64,000 bases of DNA, from the NCBI RefSeq assembly GCF_048771995.1, contig NC_133036.1, positions 18,387,001-18,451,000 of the forward strand, written 5' to 3'. Position 1 is the first letter of the stretch; the number at the start of each line of letters is the position of its first letter. Positions 52,116 through 63,017 of the stretch are shown here, piece after piece. The stretch is from Taeniopygia guttata. Its lineage: Eukaryota > Chordata > Aves > Passeriformes > Estrildidae. A program made the translations under genes and the position numbers. Under the pieces are notes generated by a model. That model worked only from the letters and a program-made list of their open reading frames with translations. It did not search any database and had not been told where the DNA came from.

Positions 52116-53689
52116 GATTCTACAGTCAGCATTATTATTTTGGCAAAAAAGAGGGAGCTGCCTATGAGCCAATTATTACTACATAAAATTACTGAAATTA
52201 CAAAGGTCTATAAGTAATAACTGCCAACAGATTATAGGCTCTACTAATGCAGTCACCCATGAAATTTATAAGGCTTATTTTAGAAAGAACTCTTGTACAG
52301 CCTATACATTTTGATCCCCAGAAAATAAAACTTGGCTTGAAAATATTTTGACCTTTTGACCTGCATTTTAATCATAATGCAAGATTTTCCTGAAAACTAG
52401 TTTTTGTGTGTACAAATCAGAAAAGCTTACACGGATGTAAACAACAGCTCAGTTTGTATGTGTAACAATGTGCCAGGTTTTAGGTCTGTAAGAATAATTT
52501 TCATGTGAACTGCAACAACAGTATATACCATACACACACAGCCATGCAAATGCTGTTGTTGGGATTCAGTGGCTTGTGGGACAGGTTTGCCAAAATGGCA
52601 ATATCACAGGTAACTTTTGCATTTTAAGCCCTGTAACAACAAGACCACTTTTTTCTGATAACTCTTCCATAAAACCTATTTCCCAGTTTTGAGTTATGTA
52701 TTAATGTGATAGCTTCTAGTCAGTCTGATATGTTAGTTGTGTGGAGGAAAAGGCACCCATGTATTTCCTCCTCTACTGGGACGATATGATCCATATTGTA
52801 CATCATAAAGCAGTGCTCAGGATGTGAACATACTCCAAACTTGAATAACCTTACTGTGCTCTACCATCACATTGGAATTATGGGTGGGACTCTTGTTGAT
52901 GAAAGAAATGGAGGGAAGGAATCCTATATATTTTCAAAAATTTAGACAATTTTTCTTGTTGTTCTCACATTTCACAATACTGGAAATTACTCTGTCATGG
53001 GCACAAATAAGTTTTTATAAATAAGCAGATTATGTTATATAGCATGAAAACTAAAAAAATAAAGTAAGCTCAGCACGCCTACACACTGCCTGCCATCATC
53101 AAGCACTCAAACATGCCCAGGCTTTGGCTGGATAACATTTCAAGTGCTGGGCCCTCCAAGAGCTGATGATCGTTTTCTCTCTCTCGGGCCCCTTTTCTCC
53201 TTTTCCTGGACTTTTATCCTGGAACATTTGCTCCCAGTCCAGGTAAACTCAATGCTAATTTTGCAACTGGAAGAATTAAACTCTAATAGCTTCACATCCT
53301 AACTGCAGCCTTTTTTCTTCTCTCTCTCTGCAACCACAGCAATATATAAACTTTCCCTCTGTTAACAGCATGACCCAAAAGAAAAGGCAGACACAACTTC
53401 ATGTGCTTCCAGGAAGCTCCTCCAAGCCAACCAGAAATGCCCAGCAAAATCAAAGATACCTCTATTCCATAATGGGCATCTTGCATATAAGTATGTAACC
53501 TCTAAAAATCATTGCTCAGTTATGGCACAGAATAAAATACCAAAATACATACTGTCCAGCTGAGCCCCAACATGTTACTTAAAACCTTCTTCTATTCACT
53601 CTGCTAAATGAATACATAAAAATGCTGTCAGTTGGCTGCTGATGAGCTCTTGTAGGGATAATTCAGGTCACTGACATAACACTGAGGAA

Positions 53690-54180
53690 TACTCCAGCTA
53701 CTGAACAAAAGTCATGATGAACCTCAGTCATGTCAACAAATATCTGCCGCTGTTTAAAATTCTAAGGAAATCATCCATATACAAATTAGCTAATTAAAGT
53801 TAGTTGTATTACTGATAGCTAAAAAATCAGATTTCCTAAAGCCCTTAGTAATCCCATTACATAATATATTACATGAGATAAATTAAAAACATGAATGCAA
53901 TTCTTCACATATTATATAATGACATATATTGCTATGGGTCTCATGAAATATCCACTTGGCATTTGCCTTAGCAAAGGCTGCCTTTAGACTGCTTTTATCA
54001 ACTCAGAATTATTGATGTGATATCTGTAAATGTTATTACTCACAATGCAAACAGAAAGCAGTATACCTAGAGCTTTATTTATTTACATTGCTTACATGTT
54101 CATTTAAAATCAGAACTTGATGCTGTCCTTTCGAAATCATAGACTTTTTCAAATAAATGTTTCCAACAGAGTTGTTACAG
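53690..54180. promoter_or_regulatory. AT-rich, repeat-free stretch with homeodomain-type motifs
   Basis: Many TAAT/ATTA cores (for example TTAGCTAATTAAAG at about 53788), with no simple repeats or transposon similarity. Such texture is typical of conserved non-coding elements, but nothing here proves conservation. Confidence 0.15.
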
Positions 54181-57066
54181 ACATTCCTCACTTAGCAAAC
54201 TAAATACACAGTGTTACTTTTAAAACTACAGTCTAGGGAATCAAATCCCACTTTTATCCCAATCAACAGGATCTCCCTTCACCTCCAGAAACAATTTGAA
54301 TAAGCCAATTCTATAACAAATAATAAGCTTTGTCATGAAATTTTTGGTATGAAAACTCTGGCAATCCCATTCTTTTGATATTTAACATGAGTTCCAGTAA
54401 ACACAGGAGGGTTGCTGACTGGAATGAAGAAAACAGCAGTGGCACATAGCCTTTCAAATTTTATATTAGATTACGAGAAGTCTAAATGCTAATTTGCACA
54501 ATTATGAATCAACAACACTCATTTCATCCTGACTCTGTCATCAGCATTTTATTTGAACTGACATACCAATAAAAATGTGAACATAACTTTTAAAAAGTTG
54601 GGGAAGATACATTCCCAGTCCACCAAATTGAACATGGTTCCACCACAGCAAATTAAACCCTAATGTATAAACAAACAACAATATAAGAAAGGAAAATTTA
54701 TATGACAGAAATTATTATAAGCTTCTATATAAGAGCTAGAATATGTGACACTTAGTGACCACAGCAGATGTGGCATTCAGCCCTGATCTCAGTGCTGCTG
54801 GTTTGTGTGCACTCACTATTATTCACAGAGTCTCTCCTCCCTGAGGAACTTGAATAAAATCATATGGTGGATCCAATATGTAACAGCAGCTCAAGATTCA
54901 TTTGGTTCTTGAGGCAAGTCTACAGTCAGATGCATTAGGAGCTGCAGAGTGAATAACCAGAGTGAGAAAACTGAGACACAAAATTTCCACAGTATTCAAA
55001 AAAGTTCTGAAACATTTTGAGGCACCCTGACTTCAAAATTATTTTGCTAGAGAAAGTGGTTTGAGTGTCTAAAGTAGGGTTAATTCCTAAATGTGGTTCT
55101 TTATTTTAAATGTAAACAACTGAAAATCACAAAATCTCTCTAAGAAAAGGTTCTGTGCTAATTCCTCCCTACTTGTCGGTGAAGCTGCACTCAGAAAAGC
55201 ATTCATTGCTGCCTTCTACTGAGCGTTCTCACCTTTTGTTGAAGTCATCAAACTAATAAAGAGTCATGCCTTAAACTGGGGGAGGTCTTGAATCTCTCTG
55301 TTGACTAAGAACAGTTGTTAAATTGTAAGTTGCCCTGCCACACAGAAAATACAGTCAGGGCAGGTAACCAGAGCCAGCTCCTACCACATGGGCCCACTCC
55401 TGCTCCCGCTGGAGCCAGTGGCAGAACTCCAAGCTGCCTAATGGGAACAGCAACAAGCCTTCTATCTACTTCATACAAATGAAGATACCCATCTCCTCCT
55501 TGACACATTTTGGGCTCAAAGCCATTGGCTGACACTTGTTTGGTTCTCTGCATGTATGTGACTCACGGGATAATATAATGCCTAACTTCCATTCTGCCAG
55601 ACCTGTCTTTCTCTGTGGTTGACTATTAATTTCAGAGGCAAGATGCAATACTGCAGTAAAATAGGATGGTGTTAAACGAAGAAAATTGCATTTACTGAGA
55701 GTAAATGAATCAGATTCCCTTTGTGAGGATTCCCTTCCAATTAGAGGTACATCCACATAGTCCTGAAGGCATCAGCCCATTCCTCCTGCATAGAGAGGGA
55801 GTTTGTGGCAGTCTCTAGCAAAGCACTAGGCAGTAAAGGTAGTGTAAACATTCTGCCTTCGCCCCACCAGGGGTAAGCTGAAGAGCAACCTAATAATGGA
55901 AAGGACATAAAAAAATCTGTATTCCAAACAGCTGATTTTTATTTCAGGATACATACACAGACTGGGTTAATCAGGATATACAGGTGTTCAATCAGCTAAG
56001 CATATGCTGATTTTCCACCAAAAGTGTAAACTGTTTGAGATATGGGCTGATTTTCTCTCTTTGGATCCATAGACTAAGTAGTAGTACCATAAAATAATAA
56101 TAATGTAATATGAACTGGAAGGAATATCTGAATAGACTTACTGGTTCCTCTGAAGTTTCTTGTGATATGCTTATTATTACTAAATCTTGGCTTTAAGATG
56201 CAGTATGCATTTTATATATGATATAGCAAACCACACTGTAACACTGATATTTGTGTGGGGTTTGTATGCAATTTCATGTGTATAAACATGGATTTTATTA
56301 CAGGGGAAGAAGACAAACCCAAAACCAGAGATGTCAATGTATATAACATAATTTTTTTACTTCATTATACCAAGAGAAGGTAGTGGGCCTTTACTCAGAT
56401 ATTTGCCATTATTTTCATCACTGAATTGGGTCAAAAGCAATTCAACCAATAAATCCAAATCAGTAAGCGCAAAGCACCTGCTTTCTCTTACCAGCAGAGC
56501 ATCTCTCTGTGCCCCTTCAGCGTAGAAATTTGTTCCTCTCCTCCAAACTCCTGAAGCAGGTAGATGAGGAAAGCTCCTCAGGGGAAATTCTCTTGTCACA
56601 GCAATAAAAAGACTGAGAAATCATTACATTCTTCCACCACCCCCAACCTGCTACAGGACTTTGCCATGGTCATGAGCAATCTCTCAACTCTGTACACAGT
56701 GCTAGCAGACAACTACTCCCTTCATCCTCAACATGTGATGACTTGCTCAGCCTCCCAGTCAGTGCCCAACCCCCCAGCTCACCCCCTCCGTGTCCCCAGC
56801 CCTGTGTCTGGGACTGGCGAGGGGCAGGGGTGGAGAAGGAAGGACTGCACAACTCCACCAGCACGGCAGGACGGGCAGAGGCTTGGCAGCATTGCAGCAG
56901 TGCTGTGTATAAAAGGAACAAGCTCAGTGGGAAAACCAAAAAGCCACCCAGCAGTCATGAAGACAAATGTTGCTGAGTACAGACACCCACAGCACCCTCC
57001 CAGAGCAGATGATCAAGCTTTGCCATGCCAGGCTGGTCTCAGTGCAGGGTGCCGGGGTGCAGGGGA

Positions 57067-57116
57067 TGAGTGGAAGTGCCACATGTGAGAACACGTGAGT
57101 GGAAGTGCCACATGTG
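57067..57116. promoter_or_regulatory. Duplicated E-box segment
   Basis: TGAGTGGAAGTGCCACATGT is present twice with a 29-bp period. Each copy carries CACATGTG, and a CACGTG lies between them, giving three palindromic E-boxes in under 40 bp. Such sites suit USF or MITF-type bHLH factors; use is inferred. Confidence 0.3.
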
Positions 57117-57237
57117 CCAACAGTCCCTGCCCACGGTCTGCCACACTTACCCGTGTGTCACAGCACAGCAGAGCAGCACGGCTGTGCCTGCCATCCTCTG
57201 CAGCAGCACAGACTGGCAGCTGTGCTCGTAGGAGTGT

Positions 57238-57300
57238 GCTGCTTCAGACAATCTCCAGAGGTCCCTTCCATCTCCAGCTGTCCTGTGATATTGGGAATGG
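57238..57300 (+). mobile_element. CR1 LINE 3'-end fragment
   Basis: Contains GACAATCTCCAGAGGTCCCT followed by TCCATCTCCAGCTGTCCTGTGAT. This matches the CR1 3' terminus (GATGATCTCCAGAGGTCCCTTCCAACCCC...TTCTGTGAT). Only about 60 bp are recognisable. Confidence 0.7.
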
Positions 57301-57861
57301 ATAGTGCATAAAATCCTTTCCACCATCCAGCTGTGTAGCACATGCCTAACTACTGCTGAAACAGGCAATGTGTGGGGTACGTGTGAGACTGGGGCACTGC
57401 AGGACCGCAGGCTTTGACCCTGGCACTAAGGCACATGTTGCTGGACATGCTGCTCTCAGAAATTTTGCCATCTGGACAATGACTTAGGAACTTTTTGAAG
57501 GCTCAGCTGTGTGCCAGGATAAGGGTTTGGTTTGAAAGGAAGAGAAAATGCAGATCTGCAGCTGGGAAGGGCTGGGAAGGTGCTGCCAAAGCAAAAGGCA
57601 GTCCGCAAAAAGCACGTAGAGACTGCAGAAAGCCCTGTGCTGTGAGAACTGTTTTGTCTAAGCCATGACTGAGGGCCTTGTCGAGGGCTCAGCCTACAGT
57701 TAGGGTTAGGATTAGAGAACTGCTCGTTTTGGCACTGTGTTTAAGGCAAGTGTCTCTAAACACTTTCATGCTATCAATAATTTACCCTTCATACTATTTC
57801 AGGGCATTCAGTGTTTATATAACTATTGAAACACCTATGTGGTAGACAGGTGATCTTACTT

Positions 57862-57920
57862 TTGAATCACAGAATGGCTGATTCTTGGGCCACTGAAGAC
57901 TAGTTTAATCTACAGTTCAT
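57862..57920 (-). mobile_element. Possible CR1 3'-end fragment, reverse orientation
   Basis: GAATCACAGAATGGCTGATT and the following bases resemble the reverse complement of a CR1 end (AATCACAGAATGG...TTGG...). The match is short and diverged. Confidence 0.3.
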
Positions 57921-57971
57921 TTAAATTAATGGAAAAATCTTATTTGTGAGGCCATAAATGATTTGCTGAAA

Positions 57972-57972
<1 letters not shown>

Positions 57973-58031
<59 letters not shown>
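57973..58031. repeat. (AC)n dinucleotide microsatellite
   Basis: About 29 uninterrupted AC units, directly adjoining the MIR-like fragment. Alternating purine-pyrimidine sequence that can adopt Z-DNA; probably polymorphic in length. Confidence 0.97.
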
Positions 58032-58033
<2 letters not shown>

Positions 58034-58115
58034 TGAGTCACAGTTCAGAACATAACTCAAACAACCAGGACTGTATTCCCATGCTCTAACCAGTACATTA
58101 CAGTCCCTCCCACAT
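58032..58115 (-). mobile_element. MIR-like tRNA-derived SINE relic (5' part)
   Basis: The minus strand contains TGTACTGGTTAGAGCATGGG followed by a CAGTCCTGGTT segment. This matches the head of MIR-type CORE-SINEs (GTGGTTAGAGCATGGGACT...). The downstream part is replaced or displaced by the (AC)n tract. It is an old, diverged copy. Confidence 0.45.
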
Positions 58116-58685
58116 ATACCCTGCAATAATCTTTGCTCAAATGATAACAGCATTTCCCCACTTTACACGTTGGACAGCATTACTCAGTAAGGCACATCCT
58201 ACCCGATGGGTGTATAGCTCTGCAGGGCAGGGGAAGGAAGGAAGCACAAGTAAAAGTCATTTTTGCCCAACACCACTAGAACTTAACTCTCTCCTTGGAA
58301 CTCCCCACAACTTACATTTAACTGAAAAGTGAAACCCTCAATCCTGACTTGCATTCATCTTTCACCACCCCAAGCAGCAAGTGCTTGCAGACTCAGCATC
58401 ACATTGGATTTCAGAAGAGCAGCCTTCCCTTCCCTCCCCGTCACGGCCCAGCATGAACCCTGCCGAGAGCAGGCAAAGCCCCTCGGAGCTGCCCCGTCCA
58501 GCACAGCAGGAGCCGGGGGCTGCACCTGCACCAGGCTGAGGCACTTCGGGAGCCAGTGTGCCCCCATAGCTGGCACATCCCAGTCACACACTTGTGGATC
58601 CAGTTCCCTCTCTCTGGGGTGTTTAATTGCTGCTGTGATGTGCCACGCTCGACATACACTACATGAGGGCAATGGGCACATCATG

Positions 58686-59896
58686 GAGCAGTGCGCTGTG
58701 GGCAGCAGTGAGCTGTGGGGAGCAGTGAAATGTGGGCAGCAATGAGCTGTGGGGAACAGTGAGCTGTGTGGAGCAGTGGGGAGCAGTGAGCTGTGGGGAG
58801 CAGTGAGCTGTGGGGGTCAATGAGCTGTGGGGGGCAGTGAGATGTGGGGAGCAGTGAGCTGTGGGGAGCGGTGAGATGAGGGAGCAGTGACATGTGGGGG
58901 GTCAATGAGCTGTGGGGAGCAGTGAGATGTGGGGTCAGGGAGCTGTGGGGTCAGGGAGCTGTGGGCAGCAGTGAGCTGTGGGGAGCAGTGAGATGTGGGG
59001 GCAGTGAGATGAGGGAGCAGTGAGCTGTGTGGAGCAGTGGGGAGCAGGGAGCTGTGGGGAGCAGTGAGCTGTGGGGGTCAATGAGCTGTGGGGAGCAGTG
59101 AGATGTGGGGAGCAGTGAGCTGTGGGGGTCAATGAGCTGTGGGGAGCAGTGAGCTGTGGGGAGCAGTGAGCTGTGGGGAGCAGTGAGATGTGGGGAGCAG
59201 TGAGCTGTGGGCAGCAGTGAGCTGTGGGTAGCAATGAGCTGTGGGGGCAGTGACCTGTGGGCAGCAGTGAGATGTGGGGAGCAGTGAGATGAGGGAGCAG
59301 TGAGATGTGGGGGGTCAATGAGCTGTGGGGGTCAATGAGCTGTGGGGGTCAATGAGCTGTGGGGAGCAGTGAGCTGTGGGGACAGTGAGCTGTGGGGGTC
59401 AATGAGCTGTGGGCAGCAGTGAGATGGGGGGCAGTGAGCTGTGGGGAGCAGTGAGCTGTGTGGAGCAGTGGGGAGCAGGGAGCTGTGGGCAGCAGTGAGC
59501 TGTGGACAGCAGTGAGATGTGGGCAGCAATGAGCTGGGGGGAGCAGTGAGATGAGGGAGCAGTGAGCTGTGGGGGGCAGTGAGATGTGGGGGTCAATGAG
59601 CTGTGGGGAGCAGTGAGCTGTGGGGAGCAGTGAGATGTGGGGAGCAGTGAGATGTGGGGGTCAATGAGCTGTGGGGAGCAGTGAGCTGTGGGGAGCAGTG
59701 AGATGTGGGGGGTCAATGAGCTGTGGGGAGCAGTGAGCTGTGGGGAGCAGTGAGCTGTGGGGGCAGTGAGCTGTGGGGGCAGTGAGCTGTGGGCAGCAGT
59801 GAGCTGTGGGGAGCAGTGAGATGAGGGAGCAGTGAGCTGTGGGGGCAGTGAGATGAGGGAGCAGTGAGCTGTGGGGAGCAGTGAGCTGTGGGGAGC
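58686..59896 (+). repeat. 1.2-kb G-rich minisatellite, 17-bp unit
   Basis: About 70 tandem copies of AGCTGTGGGGAGCAGTG with recurring variants: AGATG for AGCTG, GGGCAGC for GGGGAGC, GGGGGTCAATG for GGGGAGCAGTG, and a shortened AGATGAGGGAGCAGTG. The plus strand is G-rich with a G4 run every 17 bp. Since 17 is not divisible by 3, the repeat is open in long minus-strand frames with a Ser/Leu/Pro/His-rich pattern; I do not regard these as genes. Confidence 0.95.
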
Positions 59897-60500
59897 GCGG
59901 CTCTCCCGGCTGGGTTCCCCTCCACGGGAAAAGTCCCCACAGGCGCTGCTGAAGGGCCGGGGCCTGGGGCCGCGTCCCTCACACGCCTGAGCAGCAGTCC
60001 CAGCCCAGTCCCGGGCACCAAGAGCGGCGGCCCCCGAGACCCCGCTGCCCCTTCACAAGGCGCCCGGGCAACGCGCCACACGCCGGGGCTCCTTCCCCTC
60101 AGGGCCGGCCACCCCAGGGCGCAGCTCCCGGCCGGGACGGGACGGGCGAGGCGGAGCCACCTCCCCCTCACGGCTGCCCCTTCCCGGCCCCGCCGTGGCC
60201 CGCGGCCGGACCCCGCCTGGCCGTGCCCTGCCCCGCGTCCCGCGGCACCGAGGGGCCCGACCCGCGGGCACGGCAGGGCAGCGGCTGCCGGGAAGGGACG
60301 GGACGGCAGCGGCGGTGCCGCCGGGCGAGCGGGGCCCGGCCCTGCCCGCCCCCCGTTCCGCCGGGCCCCGCCGAGAGCCGCGGCCGGCCCGGGGCAGCGG
60401 GCGGGCCGCGCGTCCTCCGCACCCCGCGCCTCCCCCGGCCCCGCAGCCCCGGCCTGGCCGCGGCGGGGTGAAGGGTGAAGCGGGCGTGACTCACGGGCAC
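59890..60500. other. Orphan CpG island 3' of CEBPA
   Basis: About 600 bp of very GC-rich, CpG-dense sequence, with many GGGACGGGAC- and CCCCGCC-type boxes, about 1.8-2.4 kb beyond the CEBPA stop. It starts exactly where the G-rich minisatellite ends. No homologous protein is recognisable in any frame. At its right edge there is a TGACTCA AP-1 motif (60487-60493). It could be a promoter for a non-coding transcript, an enhancer-type island, or a GC-biased recombination footprint next to the minisatellite. Confidence 0.7.
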
Positions 60501-61488
60501 ACATCTGCCACTGCAAGCGTTTAGGAAATTGCCGTTCTCTTAAAGGCAACTGCGTATTTATTTCTCTGGGGTGAAAACCGGGGAGTTGCACTCCATTAAC
60601 GCGTTTCAGTCACCAGCCCTGGCACAGGATGCCGAAGTCGGTGGAGAGCTGGATGCTGGTCTGGAGGAAGAGGAGAGCTTTGGCACTCCTGGTACAGGAA
60701 GAGGACTGGAAACAAGCAGAGAGGCGGATGGTTATGGTAGAATATATGCTGTTTATTTATGAAGGTAACCAGGACTTCTGACAAATTTTATATGCAGTTC
60801 CCTCCCCCCCAAATTAAAAAAAAAACCCACCAATGTGTGTGCATATACATACGTATACATACCATACACACACTGCACACACATACACATGCTGCCAGCA
60901 CTGTGCTCTCACCGTCATGCTTTCAAACAGCTCCATCCACCTTGTTCTCCTCTCTTGTCAAGACTTACTTCAGTTGGACAAATTGTTACGCAGCTACGAT
61001 ACAAGGAAGAAATGTTCTGCATGGCTACCAGAATGCCCAGGGGGCCTGTTTGTTTGTTTATTTTTCTCTCACTCTGGGAGAAGCTCCAGAGTCCAAAGGT
61101 GCAGCAGCACCAGGGACAAGCCTCCTTGCCCCACCACAGGCATCGTACAGCCTCACAACCCATGCCCCGTTCCAGGCACTCCTGCCTTGGGGTGGGGAGG
61201 CAGCAACCAGTACAGGACACTGTGAAGAAGGCAACACACACTCACACTCATCCACCCATACAAATAATAAAATAACGTTGCAGCACAAGGGCATAGTCTC
61301 TGTCACCAGGTAAGAAAGTTGTGTGATGGCAAAGATCTAAGTAAGGCAATAAAGTATAGCTAGTGTACATGGAACGGCTTTCACATTACATGAGGCACAG
61401 TTTGGGCACGCCTTGAAGAAGAGCTAAATGTCCTGGAATAAAGCAAAATACACTGAAAGTTCATAGTAAATACCCGCATCAATAGGTA

Positions 61489-61494
61489 TTTATT
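61489..61494 (-). terminator. Candidate CEBPA poly(A) signal AATAAA
   Basis: Minus-strand AATAAA inside GAATAAATACC, with U-rich sequence about 35-45 nt downstream. It is one of five such hexamers in the 3' flank and is picked as the most likely only on this context. Confidence 0.4.
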
Positions 61495-62005
61495 CATTTG
61501 TGCTTCGCCACGTCGTGACATACAGTACAAGACACTGCTGCTCTTTCTTTCCACGGAGAGAGCTCACCATACTCTTGCAGGCTGCTGCTCCATCAGTCCC
61601 AGGCTGGTCATCGGTCCTGCAGGGGTTCTGCCCCTTGTCCCCCTCCCAGCCAAGGCAGGGAACAGGGCTCGGCAGAGGCAGCCCGGCCAGGCTGCGACAG
61701 TCCTGGCAGCAGTCTGGTGGCTGCCCCACACCTCAGTGCTCCTAACGGGCATCCAGGGCTGCACATCCTTCAGCCTCAAATCCTCTTGTCATCGCTGACA
61801 TCCCCAGAGCTGCTCCTGCTTCTTGCACTGCAGGCCAGCTGGAAGGGGTCTGGCAGGACACCCCAGACACCACAACCCTCAAGCCTGCACGTCCCTCATT
61901 CCTTCTTGCACCCTGCAAGGCTGGAGGGCATAGTAAACCCCAGAGCCCCTGCAGCCAGCTTTTAAGGCACATCTGGGCTGCTATATGTGCTTTATTACTG
62001 TTTTC

Positions 62006-62006
<1 letters not shown>

Positions 62007-62043
<37 letters not shown>
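62007..62043 (-). repeat. (TTA)n microsatellite inside the CEBPA 3' UTR
   Basis: About 12 uninterrupted TTA units on the plus strand, transcribed in the mRNA as (AAU)n roughly 300 nt after the stop codon. It is immediately upstream, in mRNA order, of the first AATAAA hexamer. Likely length-variable. Confidence 0.85.
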
Positions 62044-62342
62044 TGTTATTTACCCTGTGTAGACACGTGGTCTTTTAATTCTTTCTTCCCCTTGCCGTTC
62101 TCCTTAGAAAACCCACCATGTTTTCAGCTTACTCGTGTGTCATCTCTAAGGCACCAACCTTTTAGTACTAGAGCTGCCTGGCTTCTTGTATAGGTCGTGA
62201 ATTGATAAAAAACAAACAAAACAAAACCAAACCAAACCAAAACAACGCCCCACTCCCCTCCCGCCGGCACGCCGCGCTCGCCGCACGCCGGTACAGAGTA
62301 TCTGTGCGCGGGCAGGGCAGCCCGGCCGGTCCCGGCGCGGCG

Positions 62343-63017
62343 CTAGGCGCAGCTGCCCATGGCCTTCACCAGCGAGCTCTCGGGCAGCTGCCTGAAGATG
62401 CCCCGCAGAGTCTCCAGCTCCCGGGTGAGCTGCTCCACCCGCTTGCGCAGCCGCTCGTTGTCGGTGGTGAGCTCCAGCACCTTCTGCTGCGTCTCCACGT
62501 TGCGCTGCTTGGCCTTGTCCCGGCTCTTGCGCACCGCGATGTTGTTGCGCTCCCGGCGCACCCGGTACTCGTTACTGTTCTTGTCCACTGTCTTTTTCGA
62601 TTTGCTCCGGTGGTCCGAGGGCATCATCTTGAGGGTGCCCGCGGCGGACAGGCCGCCGGGAGGGTGCGGGTGGTGCGGGTGGTGCGGGCTGGGCACGGGC
62701 GTGGGGGGAGGCGTGGGCTGCCCGGGCTGGAGGTGCATGGTGGTCTGGGCGCAGTGGGCGATCTGGTACTGGAGGTGGGACGGGTGCTGCTGCGGGGCGT
62801 GATGGGGATAGAGGGCCGACAGGGCCGCCGACTTCACCTCCTCCTCCTCGCGGGGCTCCTGCTTGATCACCAGCGGCCGCAAGCCCGGCGCGGCGATGCG
62901 CTCGTAGAGGGGGTCGAGCTTGCCGTCCATGTAGCCGGGCACGCAGCCGAAGAGTGGCTGCTGGTGGTGCTGCGGCTGGTGCCCCGGCGCCGAGGCGGCG
63001 GCGCCCGCCCCGTGCAT
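62343..63017 (-). CDS. CEBPA: p30-like C/EBP-alpha isoform from internal Met102
   Basis: The internal in-frame ATG at 63015-63017 (M102, in FHTMHGAG) follows an ACC context and lies between transactivation elements I and II. This is where mammalian p30 begins (around Met120). Initiation here would give a 224-residue protein that lacks element I but keeps the SUMO site, Thr-Pro cluster and bZIP. In mammals p30 is a weaker activator that permits proliferation and is increased by N-terminal CEBPA mutations in leukaemia. A second downstream ATG (M131, 62928-62930) could give a slightly shorter form. Use of either start in this species is inferred. Confidence 0.7.
   Translation of the reverse strand: MHGAGAAASAPGHQPQHHQQPLFGCVPGYMDGKLDPLYERIAAPGLRPLVIKQEPREEEEVKSAALSALYPHHAPQQHPSHLQYQIAHCAQTTMHLQPGQPTPPPTPVPSPHHPHHPHPPGGLSAAGTLKMMPSDHRSKSKKTVDKNSNEYRVRRERNNIAVRKSRDKAKQRNVETQQKVLELTTDNERLRKRVEQLTRELETLRGIFRQLPESSLVKAMGSCA

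Larger units (their letters stand above)
42261..57060. other. Intergenic DNA, no gene seen
   Basis: Contains the hairpin, MIR-like fragment, G4 candidate and two long pentanucleotide arrays. From 52.1 to 56.6 kb the DNA is AT-rich and nearly repeat-free. A small inverted repeat (TGTGCTGGA-ATAATAC-TCCAGCACA) lies at 50539-50563, just after an ATTTGCAT octamer. Confidence 0.7.
60752..62342 (-). other. CEBPA 3' untranslated region (extent uncertain)
   Basis: Sequence after the TAG stop. Minus-strand AATAAA signals occur at 61991-61996, 61489-61494, 61057-61062, 60752-60757 and 60557-60562. They would give 3' UTRs of about 0.37, 0.87, 1.3, 1.6 and 1.8 kb. The 61489 signal has U-rich sequence downstream; the 61057 signal would match the length of a little over 1 kb typical of mammalian CEBPA. 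I cannot choose between them without transcript ends. The UTR starts with A-rich sequence (plus-strand AAAC/AACCA at 62206-62244) and contains an (AAU)n tract. Confidence 0.6.

Noticed and set aside
51558..52172. Frames of about 170-204 codons on both strands
   Set aside because: They are translations of the TTTTC/TCTCC arrays.
58681..59716. Ser/Leu/Pro/Thr/His-rich minus-strand repeat frames
   Set aside because: They are translations of the 17-bp minisatellite, whose frame rotates every unit; no evidence of a protein.
59713..60591. Long frames across the orphan CpG island
   Set aside because: Low-complexity Ala/Arg/Gly/Pro frames due to base composition, partly running into the minisatellite; no family resemblance.
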